Shown here piece by piece: positions 34,881 to 43,598 of a stretch of DNA of 64,000 nucleotides. This DNA is from Candidatus Puniceispirillum sp. (lineage in GTDB: Bacteria > Pseudomonadota > Alphaproteobacteria > Puniceispirillales > Puniceispirillaceae). The DNA lies in NCBI GenBank assembly GCA_028383305.1, contig JAOEVD010000009.1, forward strand, positions 23,723 through 87,722, read 5' to 3'. How positions within the stretch are numbered: position 1 is the first letter of the stretch; each line of letters starts with the position of its first letter. The notes under the pieces are model-generated. The model saw only the letters and a program-made list of their open reading frames with translations, was not told where the DNA came from and did not search any database. Both the position numbers and the translations under genes were made by a program.

Positions 34881-36638
34881 ATGAAACCAATTATTGAACG
34901 ACATGATACTGATATTCTGATTTTGGGAACTGGCGGCGCTGGATTATTTGCCGCCCTTCACGCGCAAAAAGCGGCACCAGATCAAAAAGTCACCATTGCG
35001 GTAAAAGGGCTGATTGGAAAATCGGGCTGCACGCGCATGGTTCAAGGTGGTTATAATGTGGCACTGAATCCGCAAGATTCGGTTGAGCGGCACTTTATGG
35101 ATACGATCATTGGCGGCAAATGGCTTCCTGATCAGGATATGGCATGGAAGCTTGTAACCGAGGCGGTAACACGAATCCATGAGTTGGAAAATGAAATTGG
35201 CTGTTTTTTCGACCGTAACCCCGACGGCACGCTTCATCAAAAGGCCTTTGCTGGGCAGACTTTTGACCGCACCGCGCACAAGGGCGATCTGACCGGCATT
35301 GAAATCATCAGCCGTTTGATGGAACAGGTGCTGTCACGGCCAATTGAAAAATTGCAGGAACATCGGGCGATCGGCCTGATTCCGTCGCGTGATGGCAGCG
35401 CACTTGCGGGTGTTTTATTTATTGATATGCGCCGCGGCACATTCCGGCTGGTTCGGGCCAAAACCGTTTTGATGGCAACTGGCGGCGGCCCGACAATGTA
35501 TAAATATCACACCCCCTCGGGTGATAAGAGCATGGATGGTCTGTCGATGGCTTTGCGCCGCGGGCTTGGGCTTCGCGATATGGAAATGGTGCAGTTTCAT
35601 CCAACTGGCTTGATGGCAGGTGACGAAACCAAAATGACCGGAACGGTTCTTGAAGAAGGGCTTCGGGGTGCTGGCGGCCATTTGATAAATGGTAAAAATG
35701 AACGTTTCATGTTCACTTATGATGATGCTGGTGAACGCGCAACGCGCGATATCGTCAGCCGCGCCATTTATGAAGAAATGCGCCAAGGCCGCACATCGCC
35801 TTATGGCGGGGTTTATATTTCGATGGCGCATCTTGGGCCAGAAAATGTTGCCAAGAAATTTCAGGGCATGGTGAAGCGCTGCGCTGATAGCGGCTTTGAT
35901 CTTGCTGCTGGTCTTGTCGAGGTTGTGCCGACCGCGCATTATTTAATGGGCGGGGTTGTGGTTGATGTTGAAACCCGCACCAGCCTTGACGGTCTTTTTG
36001 TGGCCGGCGAAGATGCTGGCGGGGCGCATGGGTCAAACCGGCTTGGCGGCAATGGCGTTGCGAATTCTACCGTCTATGGCGGTATCGCTGGCGATGTGAT
36101 GGCGGCCGATGCCCAGAAAATGGGCGCACTTCATGATCCGGATGAAACCATTCTTGACCAAGAATTGGCGCGCGCAATCATTCCATTTTCGGCCAAGCCA
36201 GGGAATGTTCAAGAACTTCGCGTCCGGCTGATGGATGCCATGTGGGACGATGTTGGGGTAATGCGCGATGCGGCTGGATTAAAGCGCGGCATTGAAAAGA
36301 TTGCGTCCTTGAAAACTGACATGGAAAATGTTGGTGTTTCGGCTGATAATCTGGCGTTTAACCTGTCATGGCATGATTGGCTAAGCCTGCAAAGCCTGAT
36401 CGATACATCCGAAGTGATTGCCAAAGCTGGCCTGTCGCGCGAAAATTCACGCGGGGCGCATTTCCGCGAAGATTTCCCCGATGCTGGCTCGCTTGATGAT
36501 TCTTATTTCACTATTGCCACATCGGGCGATAGGGGCATTGAAGTAAACCGCGAGGCGGTGAAATTCACCATTGTCAAACCGGGTGAATCATTGCTTGGAG
36601 CCGATGAGGCTGAGACGCTGGTGGAGGCTGCGCAATGA
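34881..36638 (+). CDS. flavoprotein of the Sdh/Frd-like complex, Cys replacing the FAD-linking His
   Basis: 585 residues. The FAD loop is DILILGTGGAGLFAALHA. At the site where SdhA/FrdA link FAD to His, this protein reads KSGCTRMVQGG with C50, so the usual covalent bond cannot form that way. The dicarboxylate site is kept: QFHPTGL, LEEGLRGAGG, TAHYLMGG and SNRLGGNGVANS. The acid/base Arg region (ERATRDIVSRAI) is present. It oxidises or reduces a succinate-like acid. Its stop overlaps the start of the fumarase alpha gene (ATGA), so product hydration is tightly linked. Confidence 0.9.
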   Translation: MKPIIERHDTDILILGTGGAGLFAALHAQKAAPDQKVTIAVKGLIGKSGCTRMVQGGYNVALNPQDSVERHFMDTIIGGKWLPDQDMAWKLVTEAVTRIHELENEIGCFFDRNPDGTLHQKAFAGQTFDRTAHKGDLTGIEIISRLMEQVLSRPIEKLQEHRAIGLIPSRDGSALAGVLFIDMRRGTFRLVRAKTVLMATGGGPTMYKYHTPSGDKSMDGLSMALRRGLGLRDMEMVQFHPTGLMAGDETKMTGTVLEEGLRGAGGHLINGKNERFMFTYDDAGERATRDIVSRAIYEEMRQGRTSPYGGVYISMAHLGPENVAKKFQGMVKRCADSGFDLAAGLVEVVPTAHYLMGGVVVDVETRTSLDGLFVAGEDAGGAHGSNRLGGNGVANSTVYGGIAGDVMAADAQKMGALHDPDETILDQELARAIIPFSAKPGNVQELRVRLMDAMWDDVGVMRDAAGLKRGIEKIASLKTDMENVGVSADNLAFNLSWHDWLSLQSLIDTSEVIAKAGLSRENSRGAHFREDFPDAGSLDDSYFTIATSGDRGIEVNREAVKFTIVKPGESLLGADEAETLVEAAQ

Positions 36639-37567
36639 TCAATATTGAGCTGATTCAAAAAACCGCCGAAAGCCTGATGGCAAAAGCGGCGATTGAAATC
36701 CCGGATGATTATCTAACCGGTTTGCAAAAGGCGGCTAATGACGAAGATGGTGATCTGTCCAGCTTTGTTCTTGAGGCGATGTTAGAAAATTATGTCGCTG
36801 CCAAGGAAGATCGCCGCGCCATGTGTGGTGATACTGGCTGTCCTAGATGGTATGTGAAAATGGGCAATGAGGCGCAGATTGATGGCGGGCCAATTGCGCT
36901 TGAGGCGGCGTTGCGCCGTGCGACGGCAAATGCCACCAAATCAGTGCCACTTCGCCCGAACCGCGTTCACCCGCTATGGCGAACCGATCATGATAATAAT
37001 GTTGGCATTGGGGCACCTGAAATCGAATATGGTTTTGAACCTGATGGCAATTGGATTGACCTTGTCACGGTTCATAAAGGTGGTCTTTTCGGCACTGATT
37101 ACCGGATGCTGTTTCCAAGTGACGGGATTGAGGGCATTAAACGGTTCTATCTTGATTCGCTTGTCGCTTTTGGCAAGCGCGGCCTTGCCTGCCAGCCGGC
37201 GATTATTGGCATTGGTCTAGGCGGGTCGAAAGATACCTGTATGGTTCTTGGAAAACGCGCTGCCTGTCTTCGCATGGTTGGCGATCGCAATCCCGATCCG
37301 AAAATTGCCGCGCTTGAAGATGAATTCAAAGAATTGGGAAATAATATTGGCATGGGCGCGATGGGGTTTGTTGGCAAATCCATGGTAATTGATTGCAATA
37401 TCGAGGTTGGTTATTGCCATACGGGTGGCATGCAGATGAGTGTTCATGCGTTTTGTTTGTCGTCACGCCGTGCGGTGGCGCGGATTTATGATGATGGGCG
37501 CGTTGAATTCCGAACAGATCCAGCTTGGTTCACCGACTATCAGCGGCGGGAGACAGTCGAATGGTAA
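36635..37567 (+). CDS. class I fumarase/mesaconase-type hydro-lyase, alpha subunit
   Basis: 310 residues. C64 (MCGDTG), C186 (ACQPAIIGIGLGG) and C261 (YCHTGGMQM) are the likely [4Fe-4S] ligands of two-subunit class I hydratases such as TtdA and archaeal/bacterial FumA. GAPEIEY and TVHKGG also fit. Two-subunit members hydrate fumarate, mesaconate or dehydrate tartrate. The start overlaps the flavoprotein stop (ATGA) and the end overlaps the beta subunit by seven bases, giving a seven-gene coupled operon with the Sdh-like complex. Confidence 0.88.
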   Translation: MINIELIQKTAESLMAKAAIEIPDDYLTGLQKAANDEDGDLSSFVLEAMLENYVAAKEDRRAMCGDTGCPRWYVKMGNEAQIDGGPIALEAALRRATANATKSVPLRPNRVHPLWRTDHDNNVGIGAPEIEYGFEPDGNWIDLVTVHKGGLFGTDYRMLFPSDGIEGIKRFYLDSLVAFGKRGLACQPAIIGIGLGGSKDTCMVLGKRAACLRMVGDRNPDPKIAALEDEFKELGNNIGMGAMGFVGKSMVIDCNIEVGYCHTGGMQMSVHAFCLSSRRAVARIYDDGRVEFRTDPAWFTDYQRRETVEW

Positions 37568-38238
37568 AAGACAATAAACTGCGCAAAATTCGTCTAAGCG
37601 CAAACCCAACGGCCGAAGCGCTTGCCGATCTTCGCATTGGCGATATTGTTTATCTTGATGGCACGGTCTATACGGCGCGCGAAGGTGTTTATAAACGCGT
37701 TCTTGAAGATGGCATTGCCATGCCAATGGATTTACCTGCCTATAGTGCTGCCAATTTTCACTGTTCGCCAGCCGCCACCCAGCATGATGATGGCAGCTTT
37801 GATCTTGGCGCGGTAACTGCAACGGCGTCGTTTCGCTTTTCCAAATGGATTGGCCCATGGCTGGACGCATCAGGTGCCAAATTGATCATTGGCAAAGGCG
37901 GCATGAGTTCCAAGGATTACCGCGAACATTTCGTTCCGCATGGTGCAATTTATCTGACCACGGTTGGCTATGGCACGGGTGCGCTTTTGGGGCGTGGCGT
38001 CAAACAGGTTAGCAATCTTCATTGGAAAAAAGAACTTGGACTGGCTCAAGCCATGTGGGTTCTTGATGTTGAAAATTTCGGCCCTTTCATTGTCGAAAGT
38101 GATCTTGACGGTAACAGCCTGTTCGAACGTGAAAATGCCCGCATCTCGGCCTCGCTTGACAAGGTCTATGAGGGAACAAGGCCAGCGGTTCTGAAACGGT
38201 TTGGCGAAACCGATGACCGAAGCGATGAAATGATCTGA
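37561..38238 (+). CDS. class I fumarase/mesaconase-type hydro-lyase, beta subunit
   Basis: 225 residues from the ATG at 37561, with GGGAG upstream; the longer frame starting 37525 lies inside the alpha gene. LRIGDIVYLDGTVYTARE opens the TtdB/FumA C-terminal type domain. GAKLIIGKGGMSS and GYGTGALLGRGVK hold the substrate-binding and catalytic region of the swivel domain. It completes the hydratase made by the alpha subunit. Substrate may be fumarate or methyl-fumarate (mesaconate). Confidence 0.88.
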   Translation: MVKDNKLRKIRLSANPTAEALADLRIGDIVYLDGTVYTAREGVYKRVLEDGIAMPMDLPAYSAANFHCSPAATQHDDGSFDLGAVTATASFRFSKWIGPWLDASGAKLIIGKGGMSSKDYREHFVPHGAIYLTTVGYGTGALLGRGVKQVSNLHWKKELGLAQAMWVLDVENFGPFIVESDLDGNSLFERENARISASLDKVYEGTRPAVLKRFGETDDRSDEMI

Positions 38239-38280
38239 TCACGCCGATATCAGGCTGAAAGGCAATAAAGGGACTTGGCC

Positions 38281-39666
38281 GTGACAGATCAAAAAATTCT
38301 GGTAATTGGCAGTGGCTTTGCTGCCGCGGCAAATCTGATTCATCTTGTCGAGGCGGGCATCAAGCCATCACAAATCACAATTGTTGGGCCGGGCCAGCTT
38401 GGCACGGGCAATGCCTATGGTTGTGATGATGATGATTTCCGGTTGAATGTGCGCGCCAATCTGATGTGGATATGGCCTGACCGGCGTGATGATTTCGGCA
38501 ATTGGGCCAAAACCCATATCAAAGATGACAAAGATGCGATGCACCGCAGCGGCATGTTTTACCGCCGCCGCGATTTTGGGCGCTATGTGGCAAGCCGTGT
38601 TGATGCCGTCTTGGCCGGTGCTGACGAGCAAGATAATCCCATCATCCATTATCCGCAAATCGTCACAAATCTTAGCAGGATGGATCAAGGCGGCTGGCAG
38701 GCCGAATGTTCAGACGGGCGTTTGATCAAGGCTGATCTGGTGTTGTTGGCAACGGGTAATCCGCCGCCGCAATGGCCATGCTCAATTCATGGCGAAAAGT
38801 TGCAATTAACCGAATTGGAAAATCGGCTTGTGCAAAATCCGTGGGATGGTCAATGGCTTGATCATTTGCCAGCGCAATCACGCCTTGCCATTATTGGCGG
38901 CGGGTTAACCGCGCTTGATGCAGTTAATGCCTTGGCACGGCGAGATCATCAGGGGTCGGTTTTCTTGCTGGCACCGCATGGCAGCTTACCACCAGAACAG
39001 GCCGATTGGGTGAAACAGGCACCGCCATCATGGCCAGAGGCGCCGCGTCCATCAAAGATCTTGCGCCAATTTCGAGGCTATCTTCCCGATTTGCCACCCG
39101 AAGATCCCGTTTGGCAGCAAGCATTTGAAGAATTGCGCATTGATATCAACCAACAATGGCAAGCCTTAAGCGATCTTGACCGACGGCGGCTGATGCGGCG
39201 GCTTGGCTGGCTATGGTCGCGCTATCGCTATCGGTCAGCACCGCAAACGATTGCCGCGGCAAACTGGTTACAGCAAACTGGCATTCTTGAAATCTGCCAT
39301 GCCAGACTTGTTGCTATTCATTTGAAAGTGGCTGGTGATGATGCGTCTTTGCGGCTGGACTTACATGATGCCAAAACTGGCGCACGCCACCTCGCTGTTG
39401 ATCATGTGATTAATTGCACCGGTGTTGGGCATGACCCGCTTCTTGCCAATCTTGTGGCAGATGGTATTGGCCTGCCCGACGCGTTTGGACAGGGGCTTCG
39501 AGTGAATCACCAAAATGAAGTGATTGATCCCAAAGGTCAGGCGATTGCAACGCTGTTACTGGTTGGCCCCGCAATGGCAAGCAGTCTTGGTGATGTTTTT
39601 GCAGCGAGTGAAATTTCACTCGCTGGCATGCGGGTGGCGGCACGGCTTGCCAACCAGATTTTCTAG
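38281..39666 (+). CDS. FAD/NAD(P)-binding protein of unknown role
   Basis: 461 residues from a GTG with AGGG nine bases upstream (a TTG at 38275 is also possible). ILVIGSGFAAAANLIHLVEA is the FAD loop, and LAIIGGGLTALDAVNAL a second nucleotide loop. NCTGVGHDPLLANLVADGIG near the end matches the FAD-NAD(P)-binding family seen in HpnW/uncharacterised hydroxylase-like proteins. It follows the fumarase beta gene by 42 bp and may be in the same operon. The reaction is unknown. A perfect 22-bp palindrome lies near its 3' end. Confidence 0.75.
   Translation: MTDQKILVIGSGFAAAANLIHLVEAGIKPSQITIVGPGQLGTGNAYGCDDDDFRLNVRANLMWIWPDRRDDFGNWAKTHIKDDKDAMHRSGMFYRRRDFGRYVASRVDAVLAGADEQDNPIIHYPQIVTNLSRMDQGGWQAECSDGRLIKADLVLLATGNPPPQWPCSIHGEKLQLTELENRLVQNPWDGQWLDHLPAQSRLAIIGGGLTALDAVNALARRDHQGSVFLLAPHGSLPPEQADWVKQAPPSWPEAPRPSKILRQFRGYLPDLPPEDPVWQQAFEELRIDINQQWQALSDLDRRRLMRRLGWLWSRYRYRSAPQTIAAANWLQQTGILEICHARLVAIHLKVAGDDASLRLDLHDAKTGARHLAVDHVINCTGVGHDPLLANLVADGIGLPDAFGQGLRVNHQNEVIDPKGQAIATLLLVGPAMASSLGDVFAASEISLAGMRVAARLANQIF
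39603..39624. repeat. perfect 22-bp palindrome within a gene
   Basis: AGCGAGTGAAA at 39603-39613 is followed at once by its exact reverse complement to 39624, with no spacer. It sits in the last 60 bases of the FAD/NAD(P) protein gene and is followed by the pccA 3' side. Role unknown. Confidence 0.85.
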
Positions 39667-39686
39667 CTGATTAGATATTTTTGCCA

Positions 39687-39718
39687 GCCCGATTTTTGAT
39701 GCGCCCGATTTTTGATGC
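39687..39718. repeat. 16-bp tandem duplication between convergent genes
   Basis: GCCCGATTTTTGATGC is repeated without mismatch at 39687-39702 and 39703-39718, followed by GCCC. It is the third intergenic 16-bp tandem in this window. Confidence 0.9.
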
Positions 39719-39739
39719 GCCCAATCTTTTGAAACCATT

Positions 39740-41803
39740 TTAATCGACGGCGGCAAAGGTCATGATGGTGGCATCGACGCTCAGGATATCGCCTTCGCCT
39801 GAAAACAGTTTTTCGATTTTGCAGCGTTTTTCGGCGATAAGCGCATTTTCCATTTTCATCGCCTCAACAATACATAGCGTTTGACCAGCCTCGACAATTT
39901 CGCCTTCGGCAACAAATAATTTAATCAGGCTTCCGGGCATGGGGCAAAGCAGCATATTGGATGTATCAGGCCGCTCAACCGGTTTCATGTGATGGGCAAG
40001 CGCGGCAATATGCGGAGGCCGGACATGCGCACAAAGGCTGATTCCCCGATAATAGAGATGCCAGCGATCCTGCTGCCGCCATAATTCACATAAGTATTCA
40101 CTCGTTTCGCCATCTTCGGTTAGTAAAATATGCAGGTGCGGATGGCTTGGGTCGCGGTCCATAACCAGATGAATATTGGTTTCGGCCTCTGGCGGTGCGG
40201 TGATGTTAAAGCTACCATCATCGGCTCTGGTGATGTCTATTTCAAGATCTTCATCGGCGTCATGCGCGCCGATGTCGGCATTGGCAAATTGCACGATCTG
40301 GCGGTTCGAATTGTCATCATGGCGGGGATGTGTCGGGGCGGTTTCAAGACTGGCAAGCCGGTGCATCTCGTCACAGGACGCCGCCGCTATGATCATTCCA
40401 AGATGGCGTTTGCGGGCAGGCGAAGCGGTGACGCCGCGAAAACCGTCTTGATATTCTTCATCAATAAAGGCGGTGGTGATGTTCCCGCTGATAAAGCGGT
40501 CATGTTCCATCACGGCCGATAGAAGCGGAATATTATGCCCGATCCCGCGCATGGTAAACGCATCAAGCGCGGTTTGCATGCGGCCAATGGCGGCGCTGCG
40601 GTCATGTCCCCAGCTGCATAATTTGGCAATCATCGGATCATAATAGATTGAGATAACATCGCCTTCGCCAACGCCAGTATCATTACGGGTGATCGTGCCA
40701 TCATCATGCGTCTGTTCGGCAGGCGGGCGATACAGCGATAACCGGCCAATCGCTGGCATGAAATTGCGATAGGGGTCTTCGGCATAAAGCCGGCTTTCCA
40801 TCGCCCAGCCATGAATGCCGATATCGCTTTGTTTGTGGCGAAGGTCTTTACCGGCGGCGATCATGATCATTTCTTCGACAAGATCAAGGCCGGTGATCAT
40901 TTCGGTTACTGGATGCTCGACCTGAAGGCGGGTATTCATTTCCAGAAAATAAAAATTGCGATCACCATCAACGATAAATTCCACCGTACCGGCACTGTAA
41001 TAGTCAGCCGCCGCGGCAAGCCGAATGGCTTCGGCGCCCATTGCCTGACGGGTGGCATCATCCAGAAAAGGCGATGGTGCTTCTTCGATGATTTTCTGGT
41101 TGCGACGCTGGATCGAACATTCGCGTTCGTTCAAATGGATACAATTACCGGATTTATCGGCCAGAATTTGAATTTCAATATGGCGTGGGCTGGTGATGAA
41201 TTTTTCGATAAACACACGATCATCACCAAAGCTGGATGCGGCTTCACGCATGGCGGTGGCGTAACCATCAGCCACTTCGCGAGATGAATGGGCAATCCGC
41301 ATGCCTTTGCCGCCGCCGCCGGCGCTTGCCTTGATCATTACCGGATAGCCGATTTCATCGGCGATTCTGACCGCTTCTTCGGCGGTTGCAATCACCCCGA
41401 TATGGCCAGGGACGGTGCTAACACCGGCAGCCTTAGCCAGTTTTTTGGATTCGATCTTGTCGCCCATTGCCGCAATCGCATTGGCTGGCGGCCCGATAAA
41501 GGCAATATCGGCCGTCTCAAGCGCAGTCGCAAAACCGGCTTGTTCAGAAAGAAAGCCATAGCCCGGATGCACCGCCTGTGCGCCGGTTTCGTGGCAGGCA
41601 GCGATAATTTTATCGGCCTGAAGATAGCTGTCTTGTGCGGTCATGCCGCCAAGGGCGACGGCTTCATCGGCAAGCTGTACATGTTTGGCTGCCCGATCAG
41701 CATCGGAATAAACAGCAACCGTGGCAATGCCCATTTTGCGGGCTGTATGGATGATCCGGCAGGCGATCTCGCCACGATTGGCAATCAGGATTTTTTTAAA
41801 CAT
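39740..41803 (-). CDS. pccA: propionyl-CoA carboxylase alpha subunit
   Basis: 687 residues from the ATG at 41803 with AGAGAG upstream. Biotin carboxylase comes first (KKILIANRGEIACRII, GGGGKGMRI, LQVEHPVTE), then a BT-like region after about 460, and the biotin carrier end EAMKMENALIAE with the biotinylated Lys. This length and organisation match PccA. With PccB it forms methylmalonyl-CoA from propionyl-CoA, cytosolic. 41 bp downstream of pccB on the same strand. Methylcrotonyl- or acyl-CoA carboxylase alpha subunits are the alternatives. Confidence 0.9.
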   Translation of the reverse strand: MFKKILIANRGEIACRIIHTARKMGIATVAVYSDADRAAKHVQLADEAVALGGMTAQDSYLQADKIIAACHETGAQAVHPGYGFLSEQAGFATALETADIAFIGPPANAIAAMGDKIESKKLAKAAGVSTVPGHIGVIATAEEAVRIADEIGYPVMIKASAGGGGKGMRIAHSSREVADGYATAMREAASSFGDDRVFIEKFITSPRHIEIQILADKSGNCIHLNERECSIQRRNQKIIEEAPSPFLDDATRQAMGAEAIRLAAAADYYSAGTVEFIVDGDRNFYFLEMNTRLQVEHPVTEMITGLDLVEEMIMIAAGKDLRHKQSDIGIHGWAMESRLYAEDPYRNFMPAIGRLSLYRPPAEQTHDDGTITRNDTGVGEGDVISIYYDPMIAKLCSWGHDRSAAIGRMQTALDAFTMRGIGHNIPLLSAVMEHDRFISGNITTAFIDEEYQDGFRGVTASPARKRHLGMIIAAASCDEMHRLASLETAPTHPRHDDNSNRQIVQFANADIGAHDADEDLEIDITRADDGSFNITAPPEAETNIHLVMDRDPSHPHLHILLTEDGETSEYLCELWRQQDRWHLYYRGISLCAHVRPPHIAALAHHMKPVERPDTSNMLLCPMPGSLIKLFVAEGEIVEAGQTLCIVEAMKMENALIAEKRCKIEKLFSGEGDILSVDATIMTFAAVD

Positions 41804-41844
41804 GGCGAACTCTCTAAACGAATTGCGCGGCAATCAACCACAGG

Positions 41845-43389
41845 TTAAAGCGGAATATTGCCAAATTTCTTGGCAGGATTTTGCTGGCGTTTGCCGCGCA
41901 GTTTTTCAAAGGCCTGAATGATGCGAAACCGGCTGTTCTGCGGAATGATAACATCATCAACAAAACCACGTTCGGCCGCGATAAAGGGATTGGCAAACCG
42001 CGTTTCATAATCAGCCGTACGTGCCGCAATTTTTTCGGCATCGCCAAGCTCGGATCGATAGAGAATTTCAACCGCACCTTTTGCCCCCATCACCGCAATT
42101 TCGGCGGTTGGCCAAGCATAATTTGCATCGCCGCGAAGATGTTTTGAACTCATCACATCATAGGCACCGCCGTAGGCTTTGCGGGTGATCAAGGTCACTT
42201 TGGGAACGGTCGCTTCGGCATAGGCAAATAACAGCTTGGCGCCATGTTTGATGATGCCGCCATATTCCTGTGCGGTTCCGGGCATGAATCCCGGAACATC
42301 GACAAGCGTAAGAATGGAAATGTTAAACGCATCACAAAACCGGACAAATCGCGCCGCTTTGCGGCTGGAATCAATATCCAGACAACCGGCAAGAACCATT
42401 GGCTGATTGGCAACAACACCAACTGGCGATCCGTTCAGCCGGACAAAACCGGTTAGAATATTCTTGGCAAAATCTTCCTGCAATTCAAAGAAGTCACCAT
42501 GATCGGCAAGGCTTGTCACAAGCTCGCGCATATCATAGGGCATATTCGTATTTTCGGGGATTAGGCTGTCGAGCGCTGGTGTGGTACGCGCTGGATTATC
42601 ATCGCACGCCAAATGCGGTAAACCGGCAGCGTTATGCGACGGTAAAAACCCGACAAGACGGCGAATTTCGGCAAGCGCTTCAAGATCATTGTCAAATGCG
42701 CCATCGGCAACCGAAGATATCGTTGTATGGGTTTCGGCACCGCCAAGCTGTTCGGCAGTCACCTCTTCACTGGTCACGGTTTTGACAACATCGGGGCCGG
42801 TGACAAACATATAGCTGCTGCCCCGAACCATGAAGGTGAAATCGGTCATTGCCGGCGAATAAACAGCACCGCCAGCACATGGCCCCATGATCACGGAAAT
42901 CTGCGGCACAACGCCTGACGCAAGCGCATTTTGCAAAAATACATCAGCATAGCCACCAAGCGAATCAACACCTTCTTGAATCCGCGCCCCGCCACTGTCA
43001 TTCAGCCCGATGACCGGCGCGCCATTCTGAATTGCCAGTTTCAAAACCTTAACAATCTTGCTGGCATGGGCGGCTGAGAGTGAGCCACCAAAAACGGTAA
43101 AATCTTGCGAAAATACATAAGTGAGGCGGCCATTGATGCGGCCTGATCCGGTAATCACACCATCACCGGCAATCGTATTGCCATCCATACCGAAATCGCG
43201 GGTGCGATGCACAACGAACATATCAATTTCTTCAAACGATCCGGGGTCAAGCAGCACATCAATGCGCTCACGCGCGGTTAGCTTTCCGGCGGCGTGCTGG
43301 CGGTCAATGCGGGTGGTGCCGCCGCCAAGTCGCGCCTGTTCGCGGCGATCCTGCAATTCTTTGATAATGTCCTGACCTGTATGTTTCAT
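41845..43389 (-). CDS. pccB: propionyl-CoA carboxylase beta subunit
   Basis: 514 residues, the normal PccB length. [20 protein letters not shown], the oxyanion loops GGARIQEGV and [16 protein letters not shown], and [16 protein letters not shown] define the carboxyltransferase. The SPAMTDF loop is typical of propionyl-CoA rather than methylcrotonyl-CoA enzymes. First of the pccBA pair; a 23-bp palindrome lies 28 bp upstream of its start. Confidence 0.93.
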   Translation of the reverse strand: MKHTGQDIIKELQDRREQARLGGGTTRIDRQHAAGKLTARERIDVLLDPGSFEEIDMFVVHRTRDFGMDGNTIAGDGVITGSGRINGRLTYVFSQDFTVFGGSLSAAHASKIVKVLKLAIQNGAPVIGLNDSGGARIQEGVDSLGGYADVFLQNALASGVVPQISVIMGPCAGGAVYSPAMTDFTFMVRGSSYMFVTGPDVVKTVTSEEVTAEQLGGAETHTTISSVADGAFDNDLEALAEIRRLVGFLPSHNAAGLPHLACDDNPARTTPALDSLIPENTNMPYDMRELVTSLADHGDFFELQEDFAKNILTGFVRLNGSPVGVVANQPMVLAGCLDIDSSRKAARFVRFCDAFNISILTLVDVPGFMPGTAQEYGGIIKHGAKLLFAYAEATVPKVTLITRKAYGGAYDVMSSKHLRGDANYAWPTAEIAVMGAKGAVEILYRSELGDAEKIAARTADYETRFANPFIAAERGFVDDVIIPQNSRFRIIQAFEKLRGKRQQNPAKKFGNIPL

Positions 43390-43416
43390 GTTCTATCCAA
43401 TCGTTGCGCCCTGCGG

Positions 43417-43439
43417 CCATCGCATCAGTGATGCGATGG
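43417..43439. promoter_or_regulatory. 23-bp perfect inverted repeat upstream of pccB
   Basis: CCATCGCATCA (43417-43427) and TGATGCGATGG (43429-43439) are perfect 11-bp arms around a single G. It lies between the pccB start at 43389 and a CATACT-like -10 on the minus strand near 43460. A repressor operator or leader hairpin is likely. Confidence 0.6.
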
Positions 43440-43598
43440 TGGTCATTGATCACAATGGAGTATGACAATACAAAGCCAAAAGCCAAACGTCACCAGCTTA
43501 TATTCTGATTTTCCACCAAGCGGCTGATCAGACAGGTCAGATTGATTGATTTTCACCGGTAAAAGCGGCATTCTTGGCCGGTCTTTTGAGGAGCTGTT

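Noticed and set aside
40811..41287. 158-codon plus-strand frame
   Set aside because: Antisense to pccA biotin carboxylase motifs.
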